From: Bacillus sp. X1(2014)
Lineage (GTDB): Bacteria > Bacillota > Bacilli > Bacillales_B > DSM-18226
Reading direction: 5' to 3'
Assembly: GCF_007678255.1 (NCBI RefSeq)
Contig: NZ_VEED01000025.1
Location: 1 to 51,568, forward strand
DNA length: 51,568 nt
How positions within the stretch are numbered: position 1 is the first letter of the stretch; every line of letters begins with the position of its first letter. Position numbers and translations under genes: made by a program. This document shows, piece after piece, positions 8,407 to 19,621 of the stretch. The notes under the pieces are model-generated. The model ran no database searches. It was not told the DNA's origin and saw nothing but the letters and a program-made list of their open reading frames with translations.

Positions 8407-10542
<2,136 letters not shown>

Positions 10543-10553
10543 TAATATAGGTT

Positions 10554-10580
10554 AAGGCGCCTGATAAGGGCGCTTTTACT
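10554..10580 (+). terminator. terminator after metS
   Basis: An 8-bp stem (AAGGCGCC / GGCGCTTT with one G-T) is followed by a short T run, 12 nt after the metS stop. Confidence 0.75.
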
Positions 10581-10590
10581 TTTGGTTATA

Positions 10591-10651
10591 TCCAGCTACA
10601 GTGCCTAGGGCTCGGGGGCATAAGCCACTGATCAAGGCGCTTCCGCCTTTA
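10591..10651. repeat. extragenic repeat next to parS
   Basis: This block reads CCAGCTACAGTGCC, then GGCTCGGGGGCATAAGCCAC, and ends with the AAGGCGCTTCCGCCTT hairpin. I recognise this type of block as a recurrent intergenic sequence in Bacillus genomes, from memory. It is non-coding and much GC-richer than its flanks. Confidence 0.55.
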
Positions 10652-10653
10652 GA

Positions 10654-10669
10654 TGTTCCACGTGAAACA
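10654..10669. promoter_or_regulatory. parS: parS site (ParB/Spo0J binding)
   Basis: TGTTCCACGTGAAACA matches the 16-bp parS consensus TGTTNCACGTGAAACA at every defined position. ParB (Spo0J) would load here as a CTP clamp and recruit SMC for origin segregation. Its place between metS and tatD fits the origin-proximal spread of parS sites. Confidence 0.95.
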
Positions 10670-10702
10670 AATTTCGGGACATTTCCTTTTTTATTTTATC
10701 TT

Positions 10703-10731
10703 TTGACATTAAACAGCCTTAAGTGCACAAT
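10703..10731 (+). promoter_or_regulatory. probable SigA promoter of tatD
   Basis: A perfect -35 TTGACA (10703-10708) and CACAAT (10726-10731) are 17 bp apart, 37 nt before the start codon. Confidence 0.58.
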
Positions 10732-10767
10732 TTAGAGAAAAATAAGGAAACGAGGTTCTAGGTTATT

Positions 10768-11535
10768 ATGCTATTCGACACACATGCACATTTAAATGAT
10801 ACCCAGTTTAACGAAGACTTAGAAGAAGTGATTGGAAGAGCGGAACGTGAAGGAGTCACCCATATGGTGGTTGTCGGATTTGATCGTCCAACCATAGAGC
10901 GAGCTATGCAATTAGCTGAAACCTATGACTTTATTTATGCTTGTGTTGGCTGGCATCCAGTTGATGCGATTGACATGACGGAAGAAGATTTAGTGTGGAT
11001 AGAAGAATTAACTGCCCATCCAAAGGTTGTTGCGATTGGTGAAATGGGCTTGGATTATCACTGGGACAAATCTCCGAAGGATATTCAAAAGGAGGTTTTC
11101 CGGAAACAAATTAGGCTGGCTAAAAAGGTGAAACTGCCGATCGTTATTCATAATCGCGAAGCTACCGCAGATATCGTGGGAATTTTAAAGGAAGAAGGTG
11201 CAGAAGAGGTAGGCGGTATTATGCACTGCTTTAGCGGCAGTCCTGAAGTGGCGATGGAATGTGTCAAAATGAACTTCTACATATCTTTAGGTGGTCCAGT
11301 GACCTTTAAAAATGCTAAAAAGCCGAAAGAAGTAGCAGCTGAAGTACCTTTAGATAGGCTGTTAATCGAAACGGATTGCCCTTATTTAGCTCCCCATCCG
11401 TACCGTGGAAAAAGGAATGAGCCTAGTTATGTAAAACTAGTAGCTGAACAAATTGCCGAAATAAAAGGGTTGACATTCGAAGAAGTGGCGGAAGCAACGA
11501 CACGAAATGCTAAAAAATTATTCGCCATAAAATGA
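10768..11535 (+). CDS. tatD: TatD-family metal-dependent hydrolase/DNase (YabD, 255 aa)
   Basis: TIM-barrel metallohydrolase of the TatD group, which includes Mg-dependent 3'-5' exonuclease/DNase enzymes. Metal-ligand motifs are DTHAHLND (residues 4-11), GEMGLDYHW (Glu near 92), VIHNREA (His near 128), MHCFSG (His near 153) and ETDCPYLAPHP (Asp near 203). The length equals B. subtilis YabD. ATG 10768 follows ACGAGG. Preceded by parS and its own likely promoter. The physiological substrate is not evident. Confidence 0.9.
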   Translation: MLFDTHAHLNDTQFNEDLEEVIGRAEREGVTHMVVVGFDRPTIERAMQLAETYDFIYACVGWHPVDAIDMTEEDLVWIEELTAHPKVVAIGEMGLDYHWDKSPKDIQKEVFRKQIRLAKKVKLPIVIHNREATADIVGILKEEGAEEVGGIMHCFSGSPEVAMECVKMNFYISLGGPVTFKNAKKPKEVAAEVPLDRLLIETDCPYLAPHPYRGKRNEPSYVKLVAEQIAEIKGLTFEEVAEATTRNAKKLFAIK

Positions 11536-11543
11536 TAGGGAAA

Positions 11544-11552
11544 TTTGTCGAA
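11544..11552 (+). promoter_or_regulatory. perfect Spo0A box between tatD and yabE
   Basis: TTTGTCGAA lies 8 nt after the tatD stop and about 95 bp upstream of the likely yabE promoter. The match to the 0A-box core is perfect; its function here is untested. Confidence 0.5.
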
Positions 11553-11644
11553 GTGAGTGGAAGCTTGTCTTAAAATTTAATGATAACAAAAAGTTCTACA
11601 CGTCTCCTTTTCTACATAGGATAACCGTGTCGAGAAGTTTCTCT

Positions 11645-11672
11645 TTGCAAATATTCTAACTTTGTGCATAAT
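11645..11672 (+). promoter_or_regulatory. possible SigA promoter of yabE
   Basis: TTGCAA (11645-11650) and CATAAT (11667-11672) are separated by 16 bp, implying a leader of about 90 nt. Confidence 0.5.
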
Positions 11673-11770
11673 TAGAAATACCCTCGCAGAGTATGCAAGG
11701 ATAGACAGCCGACAGCATGGTTCATTAATCTCTCTAAGAAAAGGAGGCGTTTTTCATCGTATTCAATACC

Positions 11771-12955
11771 ATGAAAAACCTGTTTCCCCAGTCTTTGAGC
11801 CGGAAGACATTGACCATTGCTTTTGCTAGTTTCGTAGTTTTGTTGACATCTCTTGGAATTCTTTTTTATGAAGGGTCAAAGAAAACTGTTGCCATCACTC
11901 TTAACAATCAGCAAAAGGTCGTAAAGACACATGCGGATACAGTCAATGAATTATTAGATGAAATGGATGTATCCATCCGCTCACAGGACTATTTGCAGCC
12001 AAAGGCGAACTCAAAGGTGAAGGACCACCTTATGGTCGTATGGAAGCAAGCTAAACAGGTTCACATTGTCAAGGACAACGAGAAGAAAACGATCTGGACG
12101 ACAGCTGATTCTATCGCTGGACTCCTAAAAGAGCAGAAAATTGTTTTGAGCAAGCATGATGAAATCTCACCTAGTCCGCAAGCAGCAATTAAAGATAAGA
12201 TGAAGGTTGGAATAAAGAAGGCGTTTCATCTTACATATGTTGACGGCGGTAAAAAGCAACAAGTTTGGGCCACTTCGGCTACGGTCGCTGACTTTTTATC
12301 ACAACAGGGCATTAAGCTAAACCAACTAGACCGAGTTGAACCGTCATTAACAGAAACCATCGCTAAGAATGGTGTTGTTAACGTCATTCGAGTTGAAAAA
12401 GTCACCGATGTAGTGGAAGAACCTGTTCAATTTGCTGTGGTAACCAAGAAGGATGAAAGTTTAGAAAAGGGCAAGGAAAAAACCATTACCAAGGGTAAAA
12501 AGGGCCGCATTTCTAAACAGTTTGAAGTCTGGCTTGAAAATGGCAAAGAAGTATCTAGAAAATTAATAAGTGAGCAGAAGATTGCAGAAAAACAAGATAA
12601 AGTTGTGGCTGTCGGAACGAAGGAATTATCAATACAAGTTTCCCGTGGTGCCGCTAATGAGCCGGGAAAAGAGTTTTATGTGACTGCAACTGCCTATACA
12701 GCGTATTGCAATGGGTGTTCAGGAAGAACAGCAACCGGACTTAATCTCCGTGCGAATCCGAACATGAAGGTAATCGCGGTTGACCCGAGAATCATTCCGC
12801 TTGGATCAAAGGTATATGTTGACGGTTATGGTTACGCTGTGGCGGGTGACACAGGCGGTGCCATTAAGGGATATATCATTGATTTATTCATGCCATCAAA
12901 AAGTGATGCATACCGCTGGGGCCGGAAAAAAGTGAAAATTAAAGTACTAGATTAA
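11771..12955 (+). CDS. yabE: YabE, DUF348-G5-3D cell-wall protein (394 aa)
   Basis: Resembles the stationary-phase-survival/Rpf-like family thought to cut or modify peptidoglycan. An N-terminal signal/anchor helix (about residues 15-33) leads to three DUF348 repeats with the HADTV / TTADSI / ATSATVADFL pattern. A G5 domain (about 210-285, ending RKLISEQKI...VVAVGT) and a C-terminal 3D domain (about 303-394) follow. The 3D domain carries TAYTAYC, GLNLRANP, AVDPRIIPLGSKVYV and a catalytic-type GDTGGAIKG. The ATG at 11771 is 23 nt from AAGGAGG, an unusually long gap (see findings). It is shorter than the B. subtilis protein as I recall it. Confidence 0.87.
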   Translation: MKNLFPQSLSRKTLTIAFASFVVLLTSLGILFYEGSKKTVAITLNNQQKVVKTHADTVNELLDEMDVSIRSQDYLQPKANSKVKDHLMVVWKQAKQVHIVKDNEKKTIWTTADSIAGLLKEQKIVLSKHDEISPSPQAAIKDKMKVGIKKAFHLTYVDGGKKQQVWATSATVADFLSQQGIKLNQLDRVEPSLTETIAKNGVVNVIRVEKVTDVVEEPVQFAVVTKKDESLEKGKEKTITKGKKGRISKQFEVWLENGKEVSRKLISEQKIAEKQDKVVAVGTKELSIQVSRGAANEPGKEFYVTATAYTAYCNGCSGRTATGLNLRANPNMKVIAVDPRIIPLGSKVYVDGYGYAVAGDTGGAIKGYIIDLFMPSKSDAYRWGRKKVKIKVLD

Positions 12956-12962
12956 TTTCCTT

Positions 12963-12999
12963 AATGCAGAGGGTCCTATCCTCTGCATTTTGCTTTTTT
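12963..12999 (+). terminator. terminator after yabE
   Basis: A perfect 10-bp stem (AATGCAGAGG / CCTCTGCATT) with a 7-nt loop is followed by TTGCTTTTTT. Confidence 0.85.
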
Positions 13000-13182
13000 C
13001 GTAAATTTCTTTATACTAACAACGATACTTATAAAATTAGTATACCCCGTTAAGAGTGGGCATAAACTTTTCTTACTTAATTGTATGAATCTGTTTGATA
13101 ATATAGACGAGGGACATTACAAAAATGTTTCAAGTTTTTTTCAATTTTTTATTTTTTTATTACGGAGGCCTACATTAACAAA

Positions 13183-14642
<1,460 letters not shown>

Positions 14643-14663
14643 TACTATGTGAATTTCGACACA

Positions 14664-14796
14664 CTGTTGATTGGCGCGGAAGGCACGAAGACTCCTGCGG
14701 GAGTACGGGGCAGGGGAGACCCCGCAGGAGCAAAGCGACGAGGAGGCTCGCCGGCACGCCCGCGGAAAGCGAAGTGACTGGAGCGCCAATCAACAG
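14664..14796. repeat. interspersed GC-rich palindrome, full copy (copy B)
   Basis: This 133-bp element has perfect 14-bp terminal inverted repeats (CTGTTGATTGGCGC / GCGCCAATCAACAG). It also has a perfect internal 10-bp inverted repeat (14692-14701 with 14721-14730). It shares GACTCCTGCGGGAG and GCCCGCGGAAAGC with copies A and C. The base composition is far more GC-rich than the flanking genes. It is non-coding; frames across it are coincidental. Confidence 0.92.
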
Positions 14797-14817
14797 ACTA
14801 AATTAATGGACCTTTTC

Positions 14818-14845
14818 ACAAAAAGTTAGGTAGATGCATAGCCTA
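14818..14845 (+). promoter_or_regulatory. SigK promoter of yabG
   Basis: The -10 CATAGCCTA (14837-14845) is a perfect match to CATANNNTA. ACA at 14818-14820 gives the -35 at a 16-bp spacing. yabG is known as a late mother-cell SigK gene. Confidence 0.78.
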
Positions 14846-14896
14846 TGAGAGAAACCTTATTTAGGCCTATTTGCTGGTCTTATTGGAGTGACGACA

Positions 14897-15784
14897 GTGG
14901 ATATAAAGATAAATGATATTGTCGGCAGAAGCTCGTATAACTGTGATATTCTCTTTCGTATAATTGATGTCCGAAAAATAAATGACCAGAAGTTTGCAGT
15001 CCTATATGGAGAGGATTTCCGCCTCGTAGCAGATGCCCCATACGAGGATTTGGTTGTTATTGACCATAATCAAAGAGCCAAGCTGAAGAATGAATACCGG
15101 ACATTGGAAGAGCAGTCATTTCGGCTGTTTACTCAAGATGTAGAATTAATCAAGCACCGGCAGGAATACGCGGCGACTGGCGGCTATGCAAAACCAAGTA
15201 ATTATTTTCAAATGCCGGGGAGGGTTCTCCATCTAGATGGTGATCCATCCTATTTAAAGAAATGTATGACGGTATATGAAAAAGTGGGGATACCTGTTAT
15301 GGGTATACACTGTAACGAAAAGGAAATGCCTGAGCGAATTGGTGCCCTGATTGATACTTATCGTCCCGATATTCTCGTGATCACTGGTCATGATGCATAT
15401 TCAAAAGCAAAAGGGAAGATGACAGATATTAATGCGTACCGTCATTCAAAACATTTTGTTCAAACGGTTAAGGAAGCACGGAAAAGAATCCCCCACTTGG
15501 ATCAGCTCGTCATCTTTGCTGGTGCGTGTCAATCACATTTTGAATCATTGATTCACGCCGGGGCAAATTTCGCTAGTTCACCAGAAAGGATTAACATTCA
15601 TGCACTGGACCCGGTGTATATTGTTGCTAAAATAAGCTTTACACCTTTCATGGAACGAATCAACGTATGGGATGTATTACGGAATACCTTAACAGGTGAA
15701 AAGGGACTTGGCGGGATTGACACAAAGGGAGTGTTAAGAACAGGGATGCCTTATCGGCCAATCCAAGAAGAGGAAGATGAATAA
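14897..15784 (+). CDS. yabG: YabG, sporulation coat-processing protease (295 aa)
   Basis: Mother-cell cysteine protease of peptidase family U57. It trims coat and cortex-associated proteins such as SpoIVA and SafA, preparing them for cross-linking by Tgl. The catalytic His lies in ITGHDAYSK (near residue 159) and the catalytic Cys in IFAGACQSHFES (near 212). The C terminus GGIDTKGVLRTGMPYR is conserved. The GTG at 14897 is used, with TTGGAG 8 nt upstream; the GTG at 14888 overlaps the Shine-Dalgarno. It is transcribed alone, from a SigK promoter, with its own terminator. Confidence 0.93.
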   Translation: MDIKINDIVGRSSYNCDILFRIIDVRKINDQKFAVLYGEDFRLVADAPYEDLVVIDHNQRAKLKNEYRTLEEQSFRLFTQDVELIKHRQEYAATGGYAKPSNYFQMPGRVLHLDGDPSYLKKCMTVYEKVGIPVMGIHCNEKEMPERIGALIDTYRPDILVITGHDAYSKAKGKMTDINAYRHSKHFVQTVKEARKRIPHLDQLVIFAGACQSHFESLIHAGANFASSPERINIHALDPVYIVAKISFTPFMERINVWDVLRNTLTGEKGLGGIDTKGVLRTGMPYRPIQEEEDE

Positions 15785-15817
15785 GCCTTTCCAATATGAA
15801 AAGGCTTATTTTTTTAT
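15781..15817 (+). terminator. terminator after yabG
   Basis: A stem ATAAGCCTTT / AAAGGCTTAT with a 9-nt loop is followed by T7. It starts within the stop region of yabG. Confidence 0.85.
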
Positions 15818-15899
15818 TTTATGGCCGATACATATTCCCTCGCAATTTAAGGCAAGCTAAAAATGTTGAATTTTAGTAGAAAAAGTAGAACAAAACATA

Positions 15900-15929
15900 T
15901 TGACAATCTTTTTGTTTGACTGATATAAT
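15900..15929 (+). promoter_or_regulatory. veg upstream promoter
   Basis: Perfect TTGACA (15900-15905) and TATAAT (15924-15929) hexamers are separated by 18 bp. This is the first of two tandem SigA promoters. Confidence 0.88.
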
Positions 15930-15941
15930 TTATGTTTTTGT

Positions 15942-15970
15942 TTGACATAACTATGTCAGTGTGTTATACT
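15942..15970 (+). promoter_or_regulatory. veg proximal promoter
   Basis: TTGACA (15942-15947) and TATACT (15965-15970) have the optimal 17-bp spacing. Tandem strong promoters are also the hallmark of veg in B. subtilis. Confidence 0.9.
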
Positions 15971-15991
15971 TTACACAGTGAGGTGGACCGA

Positions 15992-16255
15992 ATGCCAAAA
16001 ACCTTAGCCGATATTAAGAAGGCTCTTGACACAAATTTAGGGAAAAGATTACTGCTTAAAGCCAATGGTGGACGTAGAAAAACCATTGAACGTTCCGGTG
16101 TTTTAGCAGAAACTTATCCATCTGTTTTTGTTATTGAATTAGATCAGGATGAAAACTCATTCGAACGTGTTTCTTACAGCTATGCGGATGTATTAACAGA
16201 AACAGTTCAAATCACTTTCTACGAAGATGCATCAGGACATTTAGCCTTAAATTAG
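15992..16255 (+). CDS. veg: Veg, biofilm-stimulating small protein (87 aa)
   Basis: Highly expressed small cytosolic protein that in B. subtilis promotes biofilm matrix gene expression through the SinR pathway. It has an SH3-like/beta-barrel fold. The full-length match includes [35 protein letters not shown] and the C-terminal block ending ASGHLALN. The ATG at 15992 is 5 nt after AGGTGG; an upstream in-frame ATG would lie inside the promoter region. It is monocistronic between two promoters and a terminator. Confidence 0.95.
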   Translation: MPKTLADIKKALDTNLGKRLLLKANGGRRKTIERSGVLAETYPSVFVIELDQDENSFERVSYSYADVLTETVQITFYEDASGHLALN

Positions 16256-16271
16256 TATATAAGCAATCTGC

Positions 16272-16300
16272 AGCAGTAAACGAATGTTTACTGCTTTTTG
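16272..16300 (+). terminator. terminator after veg
   Basis: A perfect 10-bp stem (AGCAGTAAAC / GTTTACTGCT) with a GAAT loop is followed by TTTTG. Confidence 0.82.
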
Positions 16301-16358
16301 CTATTTATAAAAGCGAAAGTTACTAGCTGATTATAGAGAGATCGTGCAATGTAATCCA

Positions 16359-16387
16359 TCATAAATACCAATTTCTTTCCCATACTA
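16359..16387 (+). promoter_or_regulatory. SigG promoter of sspF
   Basis: The -10 CATACTA (16381-16387) is a perfect SigG element. TCATA at 16359-16363 supplies a -35-like half at 17 bp. Confidence 0.72.
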
Positions 16388-16418
16388 ATAATGCTGCAGT
16401 ATGAAAGGGGTTGTTTAG

Positions 16419-16604
16419 ATGGGCAGAAGAAGAGGAATAATGTCCAGTCACTTTAAAGAAGAGTTGGCAAAGGAACTTGGATTTTATGATGTTGTTCAAA
16501 AAGAAGGATGGGGCGGCATAAAGGCAAAAGATGCAGGGAATATGGTTAAGCGTGCCGTTGAACTTGCACAAGAACAGTTAGCCAATCGGAGTCCTAGAGG
16601 TTAA
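16419..16604 (+). CDS. sspF: Small acid-soluble spore protein SspF, alpha/beta-type (61 aa)
   Basis: Forespore DNA-binding protein of the alpha/beta SASP family, which coats spore DNA and protects it from UV and chemical damage. It matches SspF of B. subtilis: [40 protein letters not shown]. The [15 protein letters not shown] helix is the DNA-contacting part. The classic GPR cleavage pentapeptide of major SASPs is replaced here, which is normal for SspF. ATG 16419 follows AAAGGGG by 8 nt. A SigG-type promoter and a strong terminator make it a single-gene unit. Confidence 0.95.
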   Translation: MGRRRGIMSSHFKEELAKELGFYDVVQKEGWGGIKAKDAGNMVKRAVELAQEQLANRSPRG

Positions 16605-16657
16605 CTTCTAAAAAAGGCACTTCCGCTTATAATTTTAATCAATCACATACTGCAGCG

Positions 16658-16692
16658 AGACCAGAGGAACATGTTCCTCTGGTCTTTTTTTT
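16658..16692 (+). terminator. terminator after sspF
   Basis: A perfect 13-bp palindromic stem (AGACCAGAGGAAC / GTTCCTCTGGTCT) runs into a T8 stretch. It is among the strongest hairpins in the window. Confidence 0.92.
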
Positions 16693-16849
16693 CTCCAAAA
16701 TCTGACTTTATTTTTATAAAATATATAATAAATTATGAAATTTGATAGGATTTCGTATATCTCACGTCTTACTTTTATCATTTTGTGGTAAAATAGGACA
16801 AAATGTGGATTTTCGGAAACAGTGGATTATACAGAAGTAGGTGGACGTA

Positions 16850-17719
16850 GTGAAGCTTTTAGTAAAAGCACCGGCCAAAATTAATTTAGCATTAGATGTT
16901 CTACACAAACGCCCCGATGGTTTCCATGAGGTGGAAATGATTATGACCACGATTGATTTGGCGGACCGGGTAGAGTTAGAGTTATTAAATGAAGATAAAA
17001 TACATATCCTTTCTCACAATCGCTATGTTCCTGATGACCAGCGTAATTTAGCTTTTCAGGCTGCACAGCTCTTAAAAGATCGATTCCATGTCAAACAAGG
17101 TGTGATGATTTCGATTGAAAAAACCATTCCGGTCGCAGCTGGACTTGCGGGGGGAAGCAGTGATGCTGCAGCCACCTTAAGAGGTTTGAATAAGCTTTGG
17201 AATCTTGGATTAAACATGGATGAATTGGCCGAACTTGGCAGCGAAATTGGGTCGGATGTTTCTTTTTGTGTTTATGGTGGGACAGCCTTGGCAAAGGGGA
17301 GAGGGGAAATTATTACACAAATACCCGCCCCGCCGACATGCTGGGTCATCCTGGCAAAGCCCTTTATAGGGGTGTCAACAGCTGAAGTATACCGAAGGCT
17401 CGATATTAATGAAACGGTCCATCCTAATATCGCTGGTATGATTGAAGCAATCCATGAGCGTGATTACCAAAAGGTATGCGGCAACGTTGGGAATGTCTTA
17501 GAAGAGGTAACGTTAAACCTTCATCCTGAAGTTGCACTCATTAAGGAACAAATGAAACGTTTTGGTGCGGATGCAGTCCTAATGAGCGGGAGCGGGCCGA
17601 CCGTGTTTGGAATTGTTCAGCATGATTCAAGAATGCACCGAATTTATAACGGATTAAGAGGATTCTGTGATCAAGTATTTGCTGTCCGAATGTTAGGAGA
17701 ACGACACTCACTTGATTGA
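16850..17719 (+). CDS. ispE: 4-diphosphocytidyl-2-C-methyl-D-erythritol kinase (289 aa)
   Basis: GHMP kinase that phosphorylates CDP-methylerythritol in the MEP isoprenoid pathway. The N-terminal [12 protein letters not shown] and the ATP-binding motif [17 protein letters not shown] mark the GHMP fold. The substrate motif [20 protein letters not shown] and the C-terminal [11 protein letters not shown] loop are intact. GTG 16850 is used, with AGGTGG 5 nt upstream; the GTG at 16841 lies within that site. purR follows as in B. subtilis. Confidence 0.95.
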   Translation: MKLLVKAPAKINLALDVLHKRPDGFHEVEMIMTTIDLADRVELELLNEDKIHILSHNRYVPDDQRNLAFQAAQLLKDRFHVKQGVMISIEKTIPVAAGLAGGSSDAAATLRGLNKLWNLGLNMDELAELGSEIGSDVSFCVYGGTALAKGRGEIITQIPAPPTCWVILAKPFIGVSTAEVYRRLDINETVHPNIAGMIEAIHERDYQKVCGNVGNVLEEVTLNLHPEVALIKEQMKRFGADAVLMSGSGPTVFGIVQHDSRMHRIYNGLRGFCDQVFAVRMLGERHSLD

Positions 17720-17725
17720 AGACGT

Positions 17726-17758
17726 ACGAAAATGGTATCCTTAAGTTAGAATATTCGT
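17726..17758. promoter_or_regulatory. putative PurBox pair upstream of purR
   Basis: ACGAAAAT (17726-17733) and the inverted ATATTCGT (17751-17758, reverse complement ACGAATAT) are 17 bp apart. Both contain the essential CGAA core of the PurR PurBox. The geometry fits autoregulation of purR. Confidence 0.6.
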
Positions 17759-17775
17759 GTTTTTGGGGGCTTGTT

Positions 17776-18594
17776 ATGAAATTTCGCCGCAGCGAACGAT
17801 TGATTGATATGACAAATTACTTACTGGACCATCCTCGACAATTAGTTCCGCTTACCTTTTTTGCCGAACGTTATGACTCTGCGAAATCGTCAATTAGTGA
17901 AGATTTGGCGATCATCAAAGAGACGTTTGAAAACAGAGGAATTGGAACGATCCAAACCGTGCCTGGGGCATCTGGCGGGGTAAAATTCTTTGTAAAAGTA
18001 AGCCATGAAAAAGCGGTGCCTTTTATCAATGAATTGTGTGATCTGATTGCCAACCCTGACAGGTTGTTACCTGGAGGATATTTATACTTAACAGATATTT
18101 TAGGCAATCCGCAGGTGGTCCAAAAAGCAGGGCGCATTATCGCCTCTGCTTATACCGACGCAAAAATAGATGTGGTTATGACTGTAGCCACAAAAGGAAT
18201 TCCACTTGCCTATGCCGTGGCAAGTCAGTTGAATGTTCCTGTTGTGATCGTCCGAAGAGATAGTAAGGTTACCGAGGGTCCGACTGTTAGTATTAATTAT
18301 GTGTCTGGTTCAACGAAAAGAATACAAACAATGGTCCTTTCAAAACGAAGTATGAAAGAAGGTTCCCGTGTCCTGATTGTGGATGATTTTATGAAGGCTG
18401 GCGGAACAGTTATGGGTATGATCAGCCTGCTTGAGGAATTTAATGGCCATCTAGCAGGAATTGCTGTGTTAGTAGAAGCAGAAAAAATACAAGAGAGGCT
18501 TGTCGATGAATATACTTCGCTCGTACAATTAGCTGATGTAGATGTCAAAGAAAAGCAGATTAATGTCCAAGCAGGTAATTATTTAAAAAAGTAG
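17776..18594 (+). CDS. purR: PurR, purine operon repressor (272 aa)
   Basis: Represses purine synthesis, salvage and transport genes. (p)ppGpp and PRPP compete to control it. The N-terminal winged helix (about residues 1-75; MKFRRSERLIDMTNYLL and SAKSSISEDLAIIKETFE) is followed by a phosphoribosyltransferase-fold domain. Its PRPP motif is VLIVDDFMKAGGT (about residues 199-211). ATG 17776 gives the family N terminus; upstream in-frame codons overlap the ispE end. A PurBox pair lies upstream, suggesting autoregulation. ridA follows 15 nt after the stop. Confidence 0.94.
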   Translation: MKFRRSERLIDMTNYLLDHPRQLVPLTFFAERYDSAKSSISEDLAIIKETFENRGIGTIQTVPGASGGVKFFVKVSHEKAVPFINELCDLIANPDRLLPGGYLYLTDILGNPQVVQKAGRIIASAYTDAKIDVVMTVATKGIPLAYAVASQLNVPVVIVRRDSKVTEGPTVSINYVSGSTKRIQTMVLSKRSMKEGSRVLIVDDFMKAGGTVMGMISLLEEFNGHLAGIAVLVEAEKIQERLVDEYTSLVQLADVDVKEKQINVQAGNYLKK

Positions 18595-18609
18595 ATGGAG
18601 GGAATTTTT

Positions 18610-18984
18610 ATGAAAATAATTCAAACTAATCAAGCACCGGCTGCAATTGGCCCATATTCTCAAGGAATTATTGTTAATAATCTGTTCTATAGCTCTGGAC
18701 AAATCCCATTGACAGCTGAAGGGTCTTTAGTAACAGGCGATATTAAAGAACAAGCTCACCAAGTATTTCAAAATTTACAGGCGGTATTAACAGCTGCAGG
18801 TGCATCATTTGAAACAGTGGTAAAGACCACAGTATTTATTAAAAATATGGATGATTTTGCTGCATTAAATGAGGTCTATGGTGAATACTTCTCCATTCAC
18901 AAACCTGCGCGTTCATGTGTCGAGGTTGCTCGATTGCCGAAGGATGTATTAGTGGAAATCGAAGTGGTCGCACTCGTTAAATAA
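18610..18984 (+). CDS. ridA: RidA family enamine/imine deaminase (YabJ, 124 aa)
   Basis: Trimeric YjgF/YER057c/UK114 protein that hydrolyses reactive enamine and imine intermediates released by PLP enzymes. Family blocks are [39 protein letters not shown], and [20 protein letters not shown] with the substrate-binding Arg. ATG 18610 has GGAGGG 7 nt upstream; the ATG at 18595 precedes that site. It is coupled to purR, the arrangement in which YabJ was once linked to purine control in B. subtilis. Confidence 0.94.
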   Translation: MKIIQTNQAPAAIGPYSQGIIVNNLFYSSGQIPLTAEGSLVTGDIKEQAHQVFQNLQAVLTAAGASFETVVKTTVFIKNMDDFAALNEVYGEYFSIHKPARSCVEVARLPKDVLVEIEVVALVK

Positions 18985-19056
18985 TAGATTAGATTTTTCA
19001 TTCCATAGTGTTCACTATTTCGCCCTAATTTTTCAAAAATATTTTGAATATAAAGA

Positions 19057-19082
19057 AGGATTTTTGAAAAGATTGTTGAATT
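19057..19082 (+). promoter_or_regulatory. SigH promoter of spoVG
   Basis: AGGATTTTT (19057-19065) and GAATT (19078-19082) fit the SigH consensus (RNAGGAWWW, 12-14 bp, RNNGAAT). An AT-rich block lies directly upstream, the kind of region AbrB binds in B. subtilis spoVG. Confidence 0.85.
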
Positions 19083-19123
19083 TATTTACTTAGCTTTTTA
19101 TCTAAAGAAAAGGGTGTGAGCAC

Positions 19124-19414
19124 ATGGAAGTAACTGACGTAAGATTACGCCGCGTTAGCACAGATGGAAGAATGAGAGCGATTGCATCAATCACTTTGGA
19201 CAATGAGTTTGTCGTTCATGACATTCGTGTGATTGACGGAAATAACGGTTTATTTGTAGCTATGCCAAGCAAACGTACTCCTGATGGAGAATTTCGTGAC
19301 ATTGCGCATCCAATCAATTCAGGAACACGCGGTAAAATCCAAGAAGCAGTTTTGGCTGAGTACCACCGTCTAGGCGAATTGGAAGTAGAATTTGAAGAAG
19401 CCGGAGCTTCCTAA
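19124..19414 (+). CDS. spoVG: SpoVG, RNA/DNA-binding regulator (96 aa)
   Basis: Small conserved regulator first linked to spore cortex formation and asymmetric division, and later shown to bind nucleic acid in several Firmicutes. The sequence [11 protein letters not shown]...[25 protein letters not shown]...[21 protein letters not shown] is essentially the family consensus. The C terminus is acidic. ATG 19124 follows AAAGGGTGTGAG. A SigH promoter and a terminator isolate the gene from ridA and glmU. Confidence 0.97.
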   Translation: MEVTDVRLRRVSTDGRMRAIASITLDNEFVVHDIRVIDGNNGLFVAMPSKRTPDGEFRDIAHPINSGTRGKIQEAVLAEYHRLGELEVEFEEAGAS

Positions 19415-19428
19415 GGATTTTTACAACT

Positions 19429-19458
19429 AGGGCCTTTCTTCTATGAAGGCTCTTTTTA
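19429..19458 (+). terminator. terminator after spoVG
   Basis: A 9-bp stem (AGGGCCTTT / GAAGGCTCT with two G-T pairs) is followed by TTTTATT. Confidence 0.78.
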
Positions 19459-19556
19459 TTGTGCAAAAGGCACTTCCTCCCCTCATCAGCCTCTTATCTT
19501 TCTCTCAATCTTAAATTATTTAATTATTACAAAAATAGACACTTCCTTCACATACC

Positions 19557-19585
19557 TTGAAAAGAGCGTTCAATTACGTTAATAT
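19557..19585 (+). promoter_or_regulatory. SigA promoter of glmU-prs
   Basis: TTGAAA (19557-19562) and TAATAT (19580-19585) have a 17-bp spacing, 36 nt before the glmU start. Confidence 0.7.
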
Positions 19586-19621
19586 TTTTAGTGGATAAAA
19601 AGGTTAATTGGAGGACTGTTC

